Assembly: GCA_964469215.1 (NCBI GenBank)
Contig: CAYXYB010000001.1
Location: 372,001 to 436,000, forward strand
DNA: 64,000 nt
Source: SKPS01 sp964469215
GTDB taxonomy: Bacteria > Bacteroidota > Bacteroidia > Bacteroidales > SKPS01
Direction of reading: 5' to 3'
Below are positions 16,035-24,831 of the stretch, piece after piece. The translations under genes and the position numbers were made by a program. Each line of letters opens with the position of its first letter. Within the stretch, counting starts at the first letter, position 1. The notes beneath the pieces were generated by a model. It did no database searches and was not told where the DNA came from. It saw only the letters and a program-made list of their open reading frames with translations.

Positions 16035-17378
16035 ATGAAAGACATGACTCTATTTCTGGCAATGGAAAACCAGGAAACACTAGCGATGATAAAGGAGATG
16101 CTGGGTCAGTTTGAGGAGATAGAAGTTACGACTTATACTGATCCTAAAGAGATGTTGGGAGATCTGTACAAGAATCCCCACATAGTAATTTTCAGCATCA
16201 GTTTTTCAGATTACAGTGGTAGTGTGATTATGAAAAAGATAAAGAAGGCTGATCAGGATATCACGATGACTTTTGTAACTCCTGAGCGGCTGGCGGATCA
16301 GGTCGGGCAATTGATGAACCTTGGAGCGTACAGTTATATCAACCGTGACAAAGATACTGAGGAACGGATTCTTAATGTTCTCAGGAACACAATAGAATGG
16401 CATCATCAGAAGCTTGAGTTAAGGCGAATGCGTGCTGAGCTTGGCAAGAAGTATAAATTCAGCCGGCTTCTAAGGGGTAATTCTACATGGTTGCATGAGT
16501 TGTACAACATAATTGAACGTGCTGCCCATACAGGTATACCAGTATCGTTATACGGGGAGAAGGGTACCGGTAAAAAGCTTATTGCCAAGACCATTCATTT
16601 TCACTCTTCATTTGCCGGGAATCCATTCATCGAAATCGATCCGGCTGTTGTTCCTGAATACCTTATCGAGGCAGAGTTATTTGGCACAGAGAGAACTTTC
16701 AGTTCGGGTGAAAAAGAGATTTTCAGAGGTAAGATTGAGGAGGCTCAGCGGAGCACTCTATTTATCAGGAATGTAGAAAAGCTACCTGCTTATATTCAGG
16801 ATAAGCTCTCCAATGTAATCGAGGAGAAGATATTTTATCGTGTAGGGTCTGAAAATCCTTTGCGATTCAGTTCGCGACTGATAGTTTCCAGCGAAAAGAG
16901 CCTGCTTGATTGCGTACACAAGGGGATATTCAGCGAATCGCTTTATTACAAGCTTACCGGAATTCCCGTGAGGATTGCCCCTTTGCGTGAGCGTGATTCC
17001 GATATATTGTATCTCGCCCGCATGTTCCTGAACCGGTTTTGCCGTGATCATGAGATAAAAAAACTTCACATGACGGAAGCTGCTCAGCAGAAACTGGTCA
17101 ACTACCCTTATCCGGGCAATGTTGCAGAATTGAAAGCCGTTGTTGAACTTGCTGCCACATTGGCTTTTAACCGGGATATCGATGTCGGAGATGTACATTT
17201 CTTCAGGACAGATCCAATGTTGGAGATACTGTCGAAGGAGCAGACACTTAATGAATACACACATCATATAATAAAATGTTATCTTGACAGGTATGATGAT
17301 GATATAATCGCTGTTTCGGAGAAGCTTGATATCGGCAAATCGACGATTTACAGGTTAAAGAAGCTTGGAGAGATCTGA
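16035..17378 (+). CDS. degenerate NtrC-family regulator
   Basis: A 447-residue protein with the receiver/AAA+/Fis architecture of sigma-54 activators but many key residues changed. In the receiver (1-120) the acidic pair is A9-M10, the phospho-acceptor position is S54 (IVIFSISFSDYSG) and the KP lysine is replaced (YINRDKD). The AAA+ part keeps Walker A as GEKGTGKK (174-181) and PLRERDSDI, but Walker B LFLDEI is LFIRNV (R245, N246) and the GAFTGA loop is replaced by RTFSSG. The C-terminal Fis-type HTH (VSEKLDIGKSTIYRLKKL) is intact. It should bind DNA but neither be phosphorylated nor drive sigma-54 polymerase. The mla operon follows 86 bp downstream. Confidence 0.85.
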   Translation: MKDMTLFLAMENQETLAMIKEMLGQFEEIEVTTYTDPKEMLGDLYKNPHIVIFSISFSDYSGSVIMKKIKKADQDITMTFVTPERLADQVGQLMNLGAYSYINRDKDTEERILNVLRNTIEWHHQKLELRRMRAELGKKYKFSRLLRGNSTWLHELYNIIERAAHTGIPVSLYGEKGTGKKLIAKTIHFHSSFAGNPFIEIDPAVVPEYLIEAELFGTERTFSSGEKEIFRGKIEEAQRSTLFIRNVEKLPAYIQDKLSNVIEEKIFYRVGSENPLRFSSRLIVSSEKSLLDCVHKGIFSESLYYKLTGIPVRIAPLRERDSDILYLARMFLNRFCRDHEIKKLHMTEAAQQKLVNYPYPGNVAELKAVVELAATLAFNRDIDVGDVHFFRTDPMLEILSKEQTLNEYTHHIIKCYLDRYDDDIIAVSEKLDIGKSTIYRLKKLGEI

Positions 17379-17408
17379 CTTCTGGCGGATCAACCAAAAA
17401 CCTGCACT

Positions 17409-17435
17409 TTTGCGAAGCCATTTAATGTATCTTTG
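17409..17435 (+). promoter_or_regulatory. predicted promoter of the mlaE operon
   Basis: TTTG at 17409-17412 and TATCTTTG at 17428-17435 are 15 bp apart; the start codon is 30 bp downstream. Confidence 0.5.
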
Positions 17436-17464
17436 CAGAACGTAGTAATTTTAAAACTGTCTTA

Positions 17465-18205
17465 ATGAATTTGTTGTTCCATCTGGGCAGGTATCTGCTG
17501 TTGATGAATAAGGTTATGAGAGGGACCTCCCGGAGGAAGATCTTCTGGCAACAGGTTGCGCTGGAGTTTGACCAGATTGGCATTGGTTCACTCTGGATCG
17601 TCCTGATTATATCTGTGTTCATGGGAGCGGTTGTTGCCATTCAGATAGCCTTCAATATTGACAGTCCTCTACTTCCCAGATACACTGTTGGATACATTAC
17701 TTCTCAGAGCATAATTCTTGAGTTCAGCCCAACTATTCTGGCATTGATACTGGCTGGCAAGGTTGGAAGCAGAATAGCTTCAGAAATAGGCACAATGAGA
17801 GTTTCAGAGCAGATTGACGCACTGGAAATAATGGGAATAAATTCAGCAAGTTATCTTATTCTTCCCAAAATTATTGCAGCTCTGTTTGCCAATCCATTAT
17901 TGATAATTTTTTCTATGTTTCTTGGCATTTTCGGTGGTTGGGCAGCAGTAAATATTACAGGCATGTACTCTTCTTTCGACTATATATATGGGATACAATC
18001 CTTTTTTAAAGTGTACCAGGTAACGTATGCTCTTACAAAGACTGTAGTTTTTGCTTTTATAATAACATCGGTTTCGGGTTATTATGGTTATTACACCTCA
18101 GGTGGTGCTCTTGAAGTAGGCAAATCAAGTACAAAGGCAGTTGTTTCAAGTTGCATTATGATCATTGTTTTCAACCTGGTACTGACACAACTCTTTTTGG
18201 CATGA
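17465..18205 (+). CDS. mlaE: MlaE-family ABC permease
   Basis: A 246-residue integral membrane protein of the MlaE/permease family with five or so hydrophobic segments. Characteristic stretches are SLWIVLIISVFMGAVVAIQI, EFSPTILALILAGKVGSRIASEIGTMRVSEQIDALEIMGI and YYGYYTSGGALEVGKSSTKAVV. MlaE with MlaF moves phospholipids between the inner membrane and a substrate-binding MCE protein. It overlaps the ATPase gene by 4 bp (ATGA). No MlaD-type MCE gene is adjacent, so the partner must be elsewhere. Confidence 0.92.
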   Translation: MNLLFHLGRYLLLMNKVMRGTSRRKIFWQQVALEFDQIGIGSLWIVLIISVFMGAVVAIQIAFNIDSPLLPRYTVGYITSQSIILEFSPTILALILAGKVGSRIASEIGTMRVSEQIDALEIMGINSASYLILPKIIAALFANPLLIIFSMFLGIFGGWAAVNITGMYSSFDYIYGIQSFFKVYQVTYALTKTVVFAFIITSVSGYYGYYTSGGALEVGKSSTKAVVSSCIMIIVFNLVLTQLFLA

Positions 18206-18951
18206 TACACACTGAGCATCTGAATAAGAGTTTTGACGGCACCAGTGTTCTGGATGATGTAAATATCTGTTTTGATCAGGGAAGAACCAATCTGATTATC
18301 GGGCAGAGTGGATCAGGAAAGACAGTTCTGATGAAGTGTATTGTAGGATTGCATGAGCCCGATTCCGGAAATGTCTTTTTCAACGATCGCAATTTCACCA
18401 CCATGTCGATTTCAGAACGTAAGCATATACGTAATGAGATAGGAATGCTTTTTCAGGGAGGAGCACTTTTCGATTCCATGACGGTTATTGAGAATGTGAT
18501 GTTCCCTTTGAAAATGCTCACCAACCTTAACTACAGGAGCAGGGTTAAAAGGGCAATGCAATGTCTTGACAGGGTAAACCTGAAAGGTGCTGACAGGTTG
18601 TTGCCTGCAGAGATCAGTGGGGGAATGAAAAAAAGGGTTGCTATTGCGAGAGCCATTGCCATAAAGCCAAGGTATCTTTTCTGCGATGAACCCAATTCAG
18701 GGCTTGACCCAAAGACTGCCACAATAATTGACCGCCTGATTGCTGAAATAACTGTTGAATATCAGACAACAACAATTGTCAACACTCATGACATGAATTC
18801 TGTTATTGGCATTGGCGACAAGGTCTATTTTATTCATCAGGGGAGGCTCTGGTGGGAGGGAGACAGGTTTTCGATCCTTGAATCTGACAACTCCGAGATC
18901 CGGAATTTCATTTATTCAAACGAAATTTTGAGACATTTCAGCAAAGAATAG
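18202..18951 (+). CDS. mlaF: MlaF-like ABC ATPase
   Basis: A 249-residue ATP-binding subunit from ATG 18202, which overlaps the mlaE stop (ATGA); an earlier in-frame ATG lies deep in mlaE. Walker A is GQSGSGKT, the signature is ISGGMKKRVAIARAI, Walker B is LFCDEPNSGLDP and the switch histidine is in VNTHDMNSV. The MKKRV variant of the signature is characteristic of MlaF. It powers phospholipid transport with MlaE. A CvpA gene follows 19 bp downstream. Confidence 0.93.
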   Translation: MIHTEHLNKSFDGTSVLDDVNICFDQGRTNLIIGQSGSGKTVLMKCIVGLHEPDSGNVFFNDRNFTTMSISERKHIRNEIGMLFQGGALFDSMTVIENVMFPLKMLTNLNYRSRVKRAMQCLDRVNLKGADRLLPAEISGGMKKRVAIARAIAIKPRYLFCDEPNSGLDPKTATIIDRLIAEITVEYQTTTIVNTHDMNSVIGIGDKVYFIHQGRLWWEGDRFSILESDNSEIRNFIYSNEILRHFSKE

Positions 18952-18970
18952 CGGGAGAAATATTCGCAAT

Positions 18971-19495
18971 ATGAATATAATGGATATTCTGATCGGGATA
19001 CCTTTGTTATGGTTTGGTTACAAAGGATTTACCAAAGGATTAATATCAGAGATTTTATCATTAGTGGCACTAGTGGCAGGTATATGGCTTGCTGTCCATT
19101 TTTCATGGTTTGTGGGTGGACATATTGAAACCTTATTCGATGTTAAAAATCAATATGTTTCGTTGGCAGCGTTTACCATAACATTCCTTGGTGTGGTATT
19201 TCTCATGCATTTTGCCGGCAAGATTGCGACCAGGCTTGCTTCCAAAACGGCATTGGGGCTGACAAACAGACTTGCTGGTGCTCTGTTCGGTTTTCTGAAG
19301 GCAGCCTTTATAATAAGTGTGGCATTATATCTGTACGGCAGAATTGACAACCAGATGAAGATCATACCTGAAGAGATAAGGAATGAATCGCTGTTGTTTG
19401 GTCCGGTTTCAGCGATGGCTCCGGCGATTATACCGAGACTTGAGGCTGAACAGGGTAGGTTTAATGAGGCTTTCCATTCTCCATCAACGCCTTGA
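18971..19495 (+). CDS. CvpA-family membrane protein
   Basis: A 174-residue inner-membrane protein of the CvpA family. It begins with the typical IDILIGIPLLWFGYKGFTKG type motif (here MNIMDILIGIPLLWFGYKGF), and shows four hydrophobic segments, with GLTNRLAGALFGFLKAAFI as the conserved third/fourth-segment signature. CvpA proteins are tied to colicin V production, envelope integrity and bile tolerance. It ends the mlaEF operon, and its last 35 bp overlap the tail of the convergent pgk gene. Confidence 0.88.
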   Translation: MNIMDILIGIPLLWFGYKGFTKGLISEILSLVALVAGIWLAVHFSWFVGGHIETLFDVKNQYVSLAAFTITFLGVVFLMHFAGKIATRLASKTALGLTNRLAGALFGFLKAAFIISVALYLYGRIDNQMKIIPEEIRNESLLFGPVSAMAPAIIPRLEAEQGRFNEAFHSPSTP

Positions 19496-20672
19496 TGGCC
19501 GGCAAATCCTTACCTTCAAGATATTCGAGCATAGCACCGCCACCCGTAGAGACATATGACACCTGATCGGCCAGGTTATATTCGTTTATGGCAGCTACAG
19601 AATCCCCACCTCCGACGGAAGAGAATGCCCCGCTGATAGTGGCACTCGAAACGGCAATAGCAATGGCTTTGGTACCCTGCTTGAAATTGTCCATTTCGAA
19701 AACGCCCATCGGGCCATTCCAGAGTATTTTCTGAGAATTGTTGATAATTTCGGCAAAACGGCGGCAACTTTTTTTGCCAATATCAAGTGCCATCCAACCA
19801 TCGGGTATACTGTATGAAGATACTTCCCTGATATTGGCATCATTGGAGAAAGCATCAGAGATAATGGCGTCTGTAGGAAGATAGAGGTTAACCCCTTTGA
19901 GCATCATCTCCTTAACAAGGACTTTTGCGAGTTCAATCTTGTCGTCTTCAATTAGTGAATCACCAACCTGACCATCGAGAGCCTTGATAAATGTGAAAGC
20001 CATACCTCCTCCGATTATCATATTGTCGACTTTGTTAATAAGGTTCTTAATGATAGAAATTTTAGAGGACACTTTTGCCCCTCCGATGATGGCTGTAAAG
20101 GGGGAAGCATTTGAGTTCAGCACGTTATCGAGATTTCTGATTTCATTTGCAAGCAGAAGGCCGCAATATTTTTCCTTTTTGAAGTATTTTGCCACTGTAT
20201 ATACAGACGCATGGGGGCGATGCGAAGTTCCGAATGCGTCATTCACATAAGCATCACCCAGGGAAGCAAGATTTTTTGCGAAGGTTTCATCACCTGATAT
20301 TTCCTCAGGATAAAACCGTAGATTTTCGAGGAGCATTATCTGGCCCGGACTAAGGTTTTTGGCAACTTCGATGGTTTTTGGACCAAACAGATCCCTGTTG
20401 AAAATGATATTCCTGTTCAGGAGTTTTGAAAGCAGAGGCACTACAGGTGTGAGTGAATAATCGTGTTCGAACCCCCCGGTAGGCCTTCCCAGATGAGACA
20501 TCAGGATGACTGCTGCACCATCATTAAGCACTTTGTTAATGGTTGGTAATGACTCTTTTATACGGGTTATGTCTGTGACCTGTCTGTTATGGTTCAGGGG
20601 AACGTTAAAGTCGACCCTGATCAACACTTTCTTACCCTTGAAATTGGCATCCTCGATGGTTTTAATTTTCAT
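19461..20672 (-). CDS. pgk: phosphoglycerate kinase
   Basis: A 403-residue phosphoglycerate kinase, producing ATP from 1,3-bisphosphoglycerate in glycolysis. The N-terminus has KKVLIRVDFNVPLN and the substrate-binding MSHLGRP; ENLRFYPEE, the hinge and the C-terminal GGGDSVAAINEY and STGGGAMLEYLEG are present. Length is normal. It is monocistronic with its own promoter at 20707-20737, divergent from the amidase gene. Its last 35 bp overlap cvpA on the other strand. Confidence 0.97.
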   Translation of the reverse strand: MKIKTIEDANFKGKKVLIRVDFNVPLNHNRQVTDITRIKESLPTINKVLNDGAAVILMSHLGRPTGGFEHDYSLTPVVPLLSKLLNRNIIFNRDLFGPKTIEVAKNLSPGQIMLLENLRFYPEEISGDETFAKNLASLGDAYVNDAFGTSHRPHASVYTVAKYFKKEKYCGLLLANEIRNLDNVLNSNASPFTAIIGGAKVSSKISIIKNLINKVDNMIIGGGMAFTFIKALDGQVGDSLIEDDKIELAKVLVKEMMLKGVNLYLPTDAIISDAFSNDANIREVSSYSIPDGWMALDIGKKSCRRFAEIINNSQKILWNGPMGVFEMDNFKQGTKAIAIAVSSATISGAFSSVGGGDSVAAINEYNLADQVSYVSTGGGAMLEYLEGKDLPAIKALMENGKPH

Positions 20673-20706
20673 TTCTGTTAGATTTTTGGGTGATGATTGG
20701 ATTGGT

Positions 20707-20737
20707 CAAAAATAGGAAAGAGATTTTCAAAAAACAA
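20707..20737 (-). promoter_or_regulatory. predicted pgk promoter
   Basis: On the minus strand TATTTTTG (20714-20707) matches the -7 consensus, with a TTG 20 bp upstream (20737-20735). Confidence 0.5.
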
Positions 20738-20772
20738 AAATAAAAGAAATCCTTTATTTCCTGTATTATGAT

Positions 20773-20780
20773 TAATTTTG
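20773..20780 (+). promoter_or_regulatory. -7 box of the amidase-ispG operon
   Basis: TAATTTTG, an exact TAnnTTTG match, lies 52 bp before the start codon at 20833. Confidence 0.45.
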
Positions 20781-20832
20781 AACTTTTCCTTAGACATGAT
20801 ATTTCGGATGCGGGGTAAAACAGTTTAAATCT

Positions 20833-21630
20833 ATGGATTCGACACATGATCTGCATATTTCGTGTATTCAGGCACCGGTTAAGTGGGAGGACAAGGAGGG
20901 CAATCTTGATGCCTTTGAGTCTCTGATTGACAGTATCGGATCACCTTGTGACCTGATTTTATTACCGGAGGTATTCAACACAGGATTTTCGATGAACCCT
21001 GTTATGTTAGCTGAGCCTCCTGACGGGGACACTTTCCGGTGGATGCAAAGGATCTCCACTTCGAAAAGGGCTGTTATTGCAGGAACCATGATGGTGTCAG
21101 AGGGAGACAGGTTTTATAACCGCCTTATCTGGGTCTATCCTGATGGCACCTCGGGTTTTTATGACAAGCGGCATTTGTTTCGTATGGGAAGTGAGGTTGA
21201 GCATTTCAGCAGCGGATCCGGAAAAGATATATTTTCTGTGAGGGGATGGAAAATTATGCCATTGGTCTGTTACGACTTGAGGTTTCCGGTATGGAGCATG
21301 AACAGTCGCAGTGAAGACGGATATCATTATGATCTGCTGGTATATCTTGCCAACTGGCCATCTCCGCGGCGCCATCACTGGAGGCAGTTGCTGGTTGCCA
21401 GGGCAATTGAGAACCAGGCGGTGGTGGCAGGAGTCAACCGTACGGGCACCGATGGTAACGGGATAAGGCATTCAGGATATACTATGATTATTGACTCATA
21501 CGGCAAAATCGTTGCTGAGGCTCTTGATGCCCCTGTTGCGGTTGTAAATGCAACTCTTTCCAGAAAAGAGCTGGATGATTACAGGTTAAGGTTTCCGGTT
21601 GCCAACGACTGGGAGAACTCATTTTTGTAA
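20833..21630 (+). CDS. omega-amidase, nitrilase superfamily (YafV-like)
   Basis: A 265-residue carbon-nitrogen hydrolase. The catalytic triad is visible: Glu in LLPEVFNTGFS near residue 41, Lys in YDKRHLFRMG near 112 and Cys in PLVCYDLRFPVW near 145. The HLFRMG and DLRFPVWS surroundings fit the YafV/Nit2 omega-amidase branch, which hydrolyses alpha-ketoglutaramate or alpha-ketosuccinamate from transamination repair. Cytoplasmic, no signal peptide. It precedes ispG by 9 bp, so the two are one transcript; no metabolic link is obvious. Confidence 0.9.
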   Translation: MDSTHDLHISCIQAPVKWEDKEGNLDAFESLIDSIGSPCDLILLPEVFNTGFSMNPVMLAEPPDGDTFRWMQRISTSKRAVIAGTMMVSEGDRFYNRLIWVYPDGTSGFYDKRHLFRMGSEVEHFSSGSGKDIFSVRGWKIMPLVCYDLRFPVWSMNSRSEDGYHYDLLVYLANWPSPRRHHWRQLLVARAIENQAVVAGVNRTGTDGNGIRHSGYTMIIDSYGKIVAEALDAPVAVVNATLSRKELDDYRLRFPVANDWENSFL

Positions 21631-21639
21631 TGGCAACTT

Positions 21640-23469
21640 ATGACAGAAAATAACCACCCGAGCATTAGTTATTATTACCGCCGTTTACCCACCAGAGAGA
21701 TCACAATTGGTGACCTGCCAGTGGGGGGTGATAATCCGATCAGGATACAGTCGATGGTAAATACATCTCCGGAAGACATAAAGGGTACTTCAGGACAGAT
21801 CATTGCACTTGCGGGGGCGGGTTGTGAAATCGTGAGGATGGCAATTCCATCCGTAAGGGATGCCGGGCGGTTGCCGAAATTAACCAGGTTGGTGAGGGAT
21901 GCAGGTATAAGGGTACCCCTGGTGGCTGATGTCCATTTCAACCCTGCAATTGCGGAATTATGCGCAAAGTATGTTGAGAAGGTGAGGATAAACCCCGGCA
22001 ATTACCGCACACCAGGCCTACCGGTGCCAAAAATCTGGAACCGGGAAGCATGGTTGAATGAGCAAGAAGAGACCGAAAAGCTTATCAAACGTCTGATTAA
22101 GATTTGCAGTGACCATGGAACTGTAGTAAGAGTTGGTTCTAACCATGGTTCTCTTTCACCAAGAATCATGGCTCGCTATGGCGATACACCGGAAGGGATG
22201 GTTGAAGCAACCCTTGAGTTTATCAGGATTTTTAACCGGAATAATTTCCATGATCTGGTGGTGTCGATGAAGTCGAGCAACGTGAGGATAATGGTGATGG
22301 CATACAGACTGTTGGTTGAACGCATGAATGGTGAGGGTTTCCATTACCCCATTCACCTGGGTGTTACTGAAGCCGGACTGGGTGATGAAGGAAGGATTAA
22401 GTCCGCTGCCGGTATCGGACTGTTGCTGGACGAAGGTATCGGGGATACAATCAGGGTATCGCTTACTGAAGATCCTTTGGCGGAAATACCGGTTGCACAA
22501 CAACTTCTTAAAAGATACACGAAGATTCGGGTTTTGCCGGAAACGTTGCCAATTAGTCCAAAACTAACTTTTACATATTCCGGTTTCAAACGCAGAGATA
22601 CAATTTGTGTAAGAGGTATAGGAGGTAAAGAAACTGTGGTAGTTGTTGGCAGAGAGGTTCAGGGAAAAAGTAAACAACCCGACTATTTCGCAGAAACCAA
22701 AGAAGGTGTTCCGGTGAAAGAGCTTTACCCGGCTGCCGGCAACAGATCACTCCCTATGAAAGTAACTCCGTTTCAAAAAATGAGCATATCCGGAGGTAAT
22801 GAGGATTATGCTGTTTTGCTTCCTGAATTACCTGATACAGATGTGGCAGACATGTTCAAAGGTTTGATGAATATTGTTGCTATTATTCCGGTTACCCTTC
22901 ATTCACATCCGGGTATTTTGAGGCGATGGATAGAGCTTATGGATGAGAGGAATATAAAGATACCGGTAATAGTAAAGATAATAACCAAGGAAGAATCTGA
23001 AGATGAGTTGATAGTAAATGCTGCTGTAACTGCTTCCGGCATATTCACTGACGGACTTGCCGACGGGTTATGGATTGATGTGGATGGTTATGATGATCCT
23101 TCAGGCCTTGCTTTCAACATTCTTCAGGCAACGAGGGCCAGGATCACGGCCACCGAATATATTTCATGTCCGTCGTGCGGACGTACGCGGTTCAACATCC
23201 AGGAGGCAGTTCACAGCATAAGGGAGCGCACAATTCATCTTGAAGGGCTTAAGATTGGGATTATGGGGTGCATTGTAAACGGACCGGGGGAGATGGCGGA
23301 TGCCGATTACGGATATGTTGGGGCAGGTAATGGAACCATCAGCCTCTATAAGGGCAAAGAGGTTGTTCGCAGAGGGGTGAGGGAGGATGAAGCGATCGAT
23401 GCTCTTATAAACCTTATTAAATCCAATGGCGACTGGAAAGAACCGCCTCAGCAGGTTTCAATTCCATAG
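21640..23469 (+). CDS. ispG: 4-hydroxy-3-methylbut-2-enyl diphosphate synthase, long form
   Basis: A 609-residue IspG (GcpE) of the methylerythritol phosphate isoprenoid pathway. The N-terminal TIM barrel begins REITIGDLPVGGDNPIRIQS and contains LVADVHFNPAIAEL and KVRINPGNY. A central extra domain of about 230 residues is inserted, as in plant, Chlamydia and Bacteroidota enzymes. The C-terminal iron-sulfur domain has the cluster ligands in CPSCGRTRFN and GIMGCIVNGPGEMADADYGY. Length matches the long form. A bidirectional terminator-like hairpin follows. Confidence 0.97.
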   Translation: MTENNHPSISYYYRRLPTREITIGDLPVGGDNPIRIQSMVNTSPEDIKGTSGQIIALAGAGCEIVRMAIPSVRDAGRLPKLTRLVRDAGIRVPLVADVHFNPAIAELCAKYVEKVRINPGNYRTPGLPVPKIWNREAWLNEQEETEKLIKRLIKICSDHGTVVRVGSNHGSLSPRIMARYGDTPEGMVEATLEFIRIFNRNNFHDLVVSMKSSNVRIMVMAYRLLVERMNGEGFHYPIHLGVTEAGLGDEGRIKSAAGIGLLLDEGIGDTIRVSLTEDPLAEIPVAQQLLKRYTKIRVLPETLPISPKLTFTYSGFKRRDTICVRGIGGKETVVVVGREVQGKSKQPDYFAETKEGVPVKELYPAAGNRSLPMKVTPFQKMSISGGNEDYAVLLPELPDTDVADMFKGLMNIVAIIPVTLHSHPGILRRWIELMDERNIKIPVIVKIITKEESEDELIVNAAVTASGIFTDGLADGLWIDVDGYDDPSGLAFNILQATRARITATEYISCPSCGRTRFNIQEAVHSIRERTIHLEGLKIGIMGCIVNGPGEMADADYGYVGAGNGTISLYKGKEVVRRGVREDEAIDALINLIKSNGDWKEPPQQVSIP

Positions 23470-23491
23470 CAACATCATGTCACAAAAGTAA

Positions 23492-23524
23492 GTGAGGCCC
23501 TACCGGTTCTGGTAGTAGCCTCAC
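23492..23524. terminator. bidirectional terminator between ispG and T9SS gene
   Basis: GTGAGGC (23492-23498) pairs with GCCTCAC (23518-23524), and an inner CTACC/GGTAG extends the hairpin. It lies between the two convergent stops. No long T-tract is present on either side, so its strength is uncertain. Confidence 0.6.
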
Positions 23525-23530
23525 AAGACA

Positions 23531-24598
23531 TCAGAAATCAACTGAAAACTTACGGGTAAAACGATAATATAAGTCAGATACAAGTAATACGTAAATACCC
23601 GGGGAAAGTTTCCTGTTTATGTAAATTTTATTTTTTCCATTGACAACATACCGGCCAGAGTGGTGGATTTTGCCATTACAATCAGCAATTTGCAGATTCA
23701 CATAATCCTCTTTGCTGTTTTCTATTTCAACCACGATGCTCTCCAACCGGCTGATGACAGAGGTAATTGTAAGCGGTCCGGCTGTTTTTCCCATAACCTG
23801 AATGACAGGCAACAGGGTTACTGTTCCGTCATAATCGGCCTGCTTAAGCCTGTAATAGCACAGCGGGCTGTAGGGGTTGTTGTCGGTAAACCTGTAATGC
23901 ATGACAGAACCTGAATTGCCTCCTCCGGGAACTCTGCCTATTACAGTAAATCCAACAGGATCTCTTCCCCTTTCTATCTCGAAATATTGATTATGTTGTT
24001 CAGATGCCGTACTCCATTGAAGATCAACATAGCCGTTTGGCAATAATGCTGCTTCAAAGCCAACAAGAGTTACTGGCAACGACGAGATGGTATAAACTTC
24101 AATGTCATCTATCCGCCATGGAGATGTTGTGGTTGATGATTTTCGGAACCTGATCCATACGGCAGCAAGATGTGTGAATGCTGAAAGATCTGTTTCACAA
24201 AGGGTAAACGTATTAGCAGTGGTATTGTCGTGGCTGAAAGTATCAACAGGGGTGAATGATGAAGGATCACCGTTTGTTGATACTTCAACGATCATAAGTT
24301 TTGCTGTTGCTGAGGTTGTTCTCCCAAGCTGAAATCTTACTATTGAAGGAAACCCGGTAACCGGTAAGGTCAGGCTTCCGTTATAACTGGCATAATTTAC
24401 TGCGGCAGGTGGGGAGACATATGATCCGGAGGAGGTTATCCGGGTTACTGCATCTATGAGCCATCCCGGTTTAGGGAAGATGGTGTCAGTAAAATCCTCA
24501 CTCAATATAAGGCTTCCCTGAAACTGACCGAAAGAATCGCGGCAACAGATCAAACTCATACCAATTGTTAGAAACAAAATCAGAAACCTTCTTATCAT
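23531..24598 (-). CDS. secreted protein with T9SS type A sorting domain
   Basis: A 355-residue protein from ATG 24598, chosen because GGAGG lies 8 nt upstream and a signal peptide follows (MIRRFLILFLTIGMSLICC); an ATG five codons earlier is possible. A jelly-roll-like region (about 25-175) contains NGSLTLPVTGFPSIVRFQLG and IDDIEVYTISSLPVTLVGFE; the latter junction is common just before Bacteroidota sorting regions. A fibronectin-like stretch follows (VDLQWSTASEQHNQYFEIER). The final 75 residues (LQIADCNGKIHHSG, LSPGIYVLLVS..FTRKFSV) form a T9SS type A tail. The protein is exported to the surface; the cargo function is unknown. Confidence 0.85.
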   Translation of the reverse strand: MIRRFLILFLTIGMSLICCRDSFGQFQGSLILSEDFTDTIFPKPGWLIDAVTRITSSGSYVSPPAAVNYASYNGSLTLPVTGFPSIVRFQLGRTTSATAKLMIVEVSTNGDPSSFTPVDTFSHDNTTANTFTLCETDLSAFTHLAAVWIRFRKSSTTTSPWRIDDIEVYTISSLPVTLVGFEAALLPNGYVDLQWSTASEQHNQYFEIERGRDPVGFTVIGRVPGGGNSGSVMHYRFTDNNPYSPLCYYRLKQADYDGTVTLLPVIQVMGKTAGPLTITSVISRLESIVVEIENSKEDYVNLQIADCNGKIHHSGRYVVNGKNKIYINRKLSPGIYVLLVSDLYYRFTRKFSVDF

Positions 24599-24819
24599 AC
24601 CTTTTCCCTCCATTTTTGTTAATTGTATGTTTGATTGAAATTCAGAAAAAGGAAAAAAAATGTCAATGATTTGTGATTTTATTAGTAGAATATTCATTTT
24701 AAACACCTTAAAAGATCATCATGAATGTTTTCAATAATTTTTCATCAATAATGTCCTGGATCAGCCCAGTTTATTATTACAGTTAAAAAGAGACCCGGCT
24801 GGAATAAGTGAATAAAGGT

Positions 24820-24827
24820 TAATTTTG
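24820..24827 (+). promoter_or_regulatory. -7 box abutting the start codon
   Basis: TAATTTTG ends only 4 bp before the ATG at 24832, so transcription from it would start at or next to the start codon, giving a leaderless or near-leaderless mRNA. Confidence 0.45.
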
Positions 24828-24831
24828 CCAC

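Noticed and set aside
19461..19495. 35-bp overlap of pgk and cvpA tails as a regulatory antisense device
   Set aside because: Short convergent overlaps are common in compact genomes and nothing here indicates regulation.
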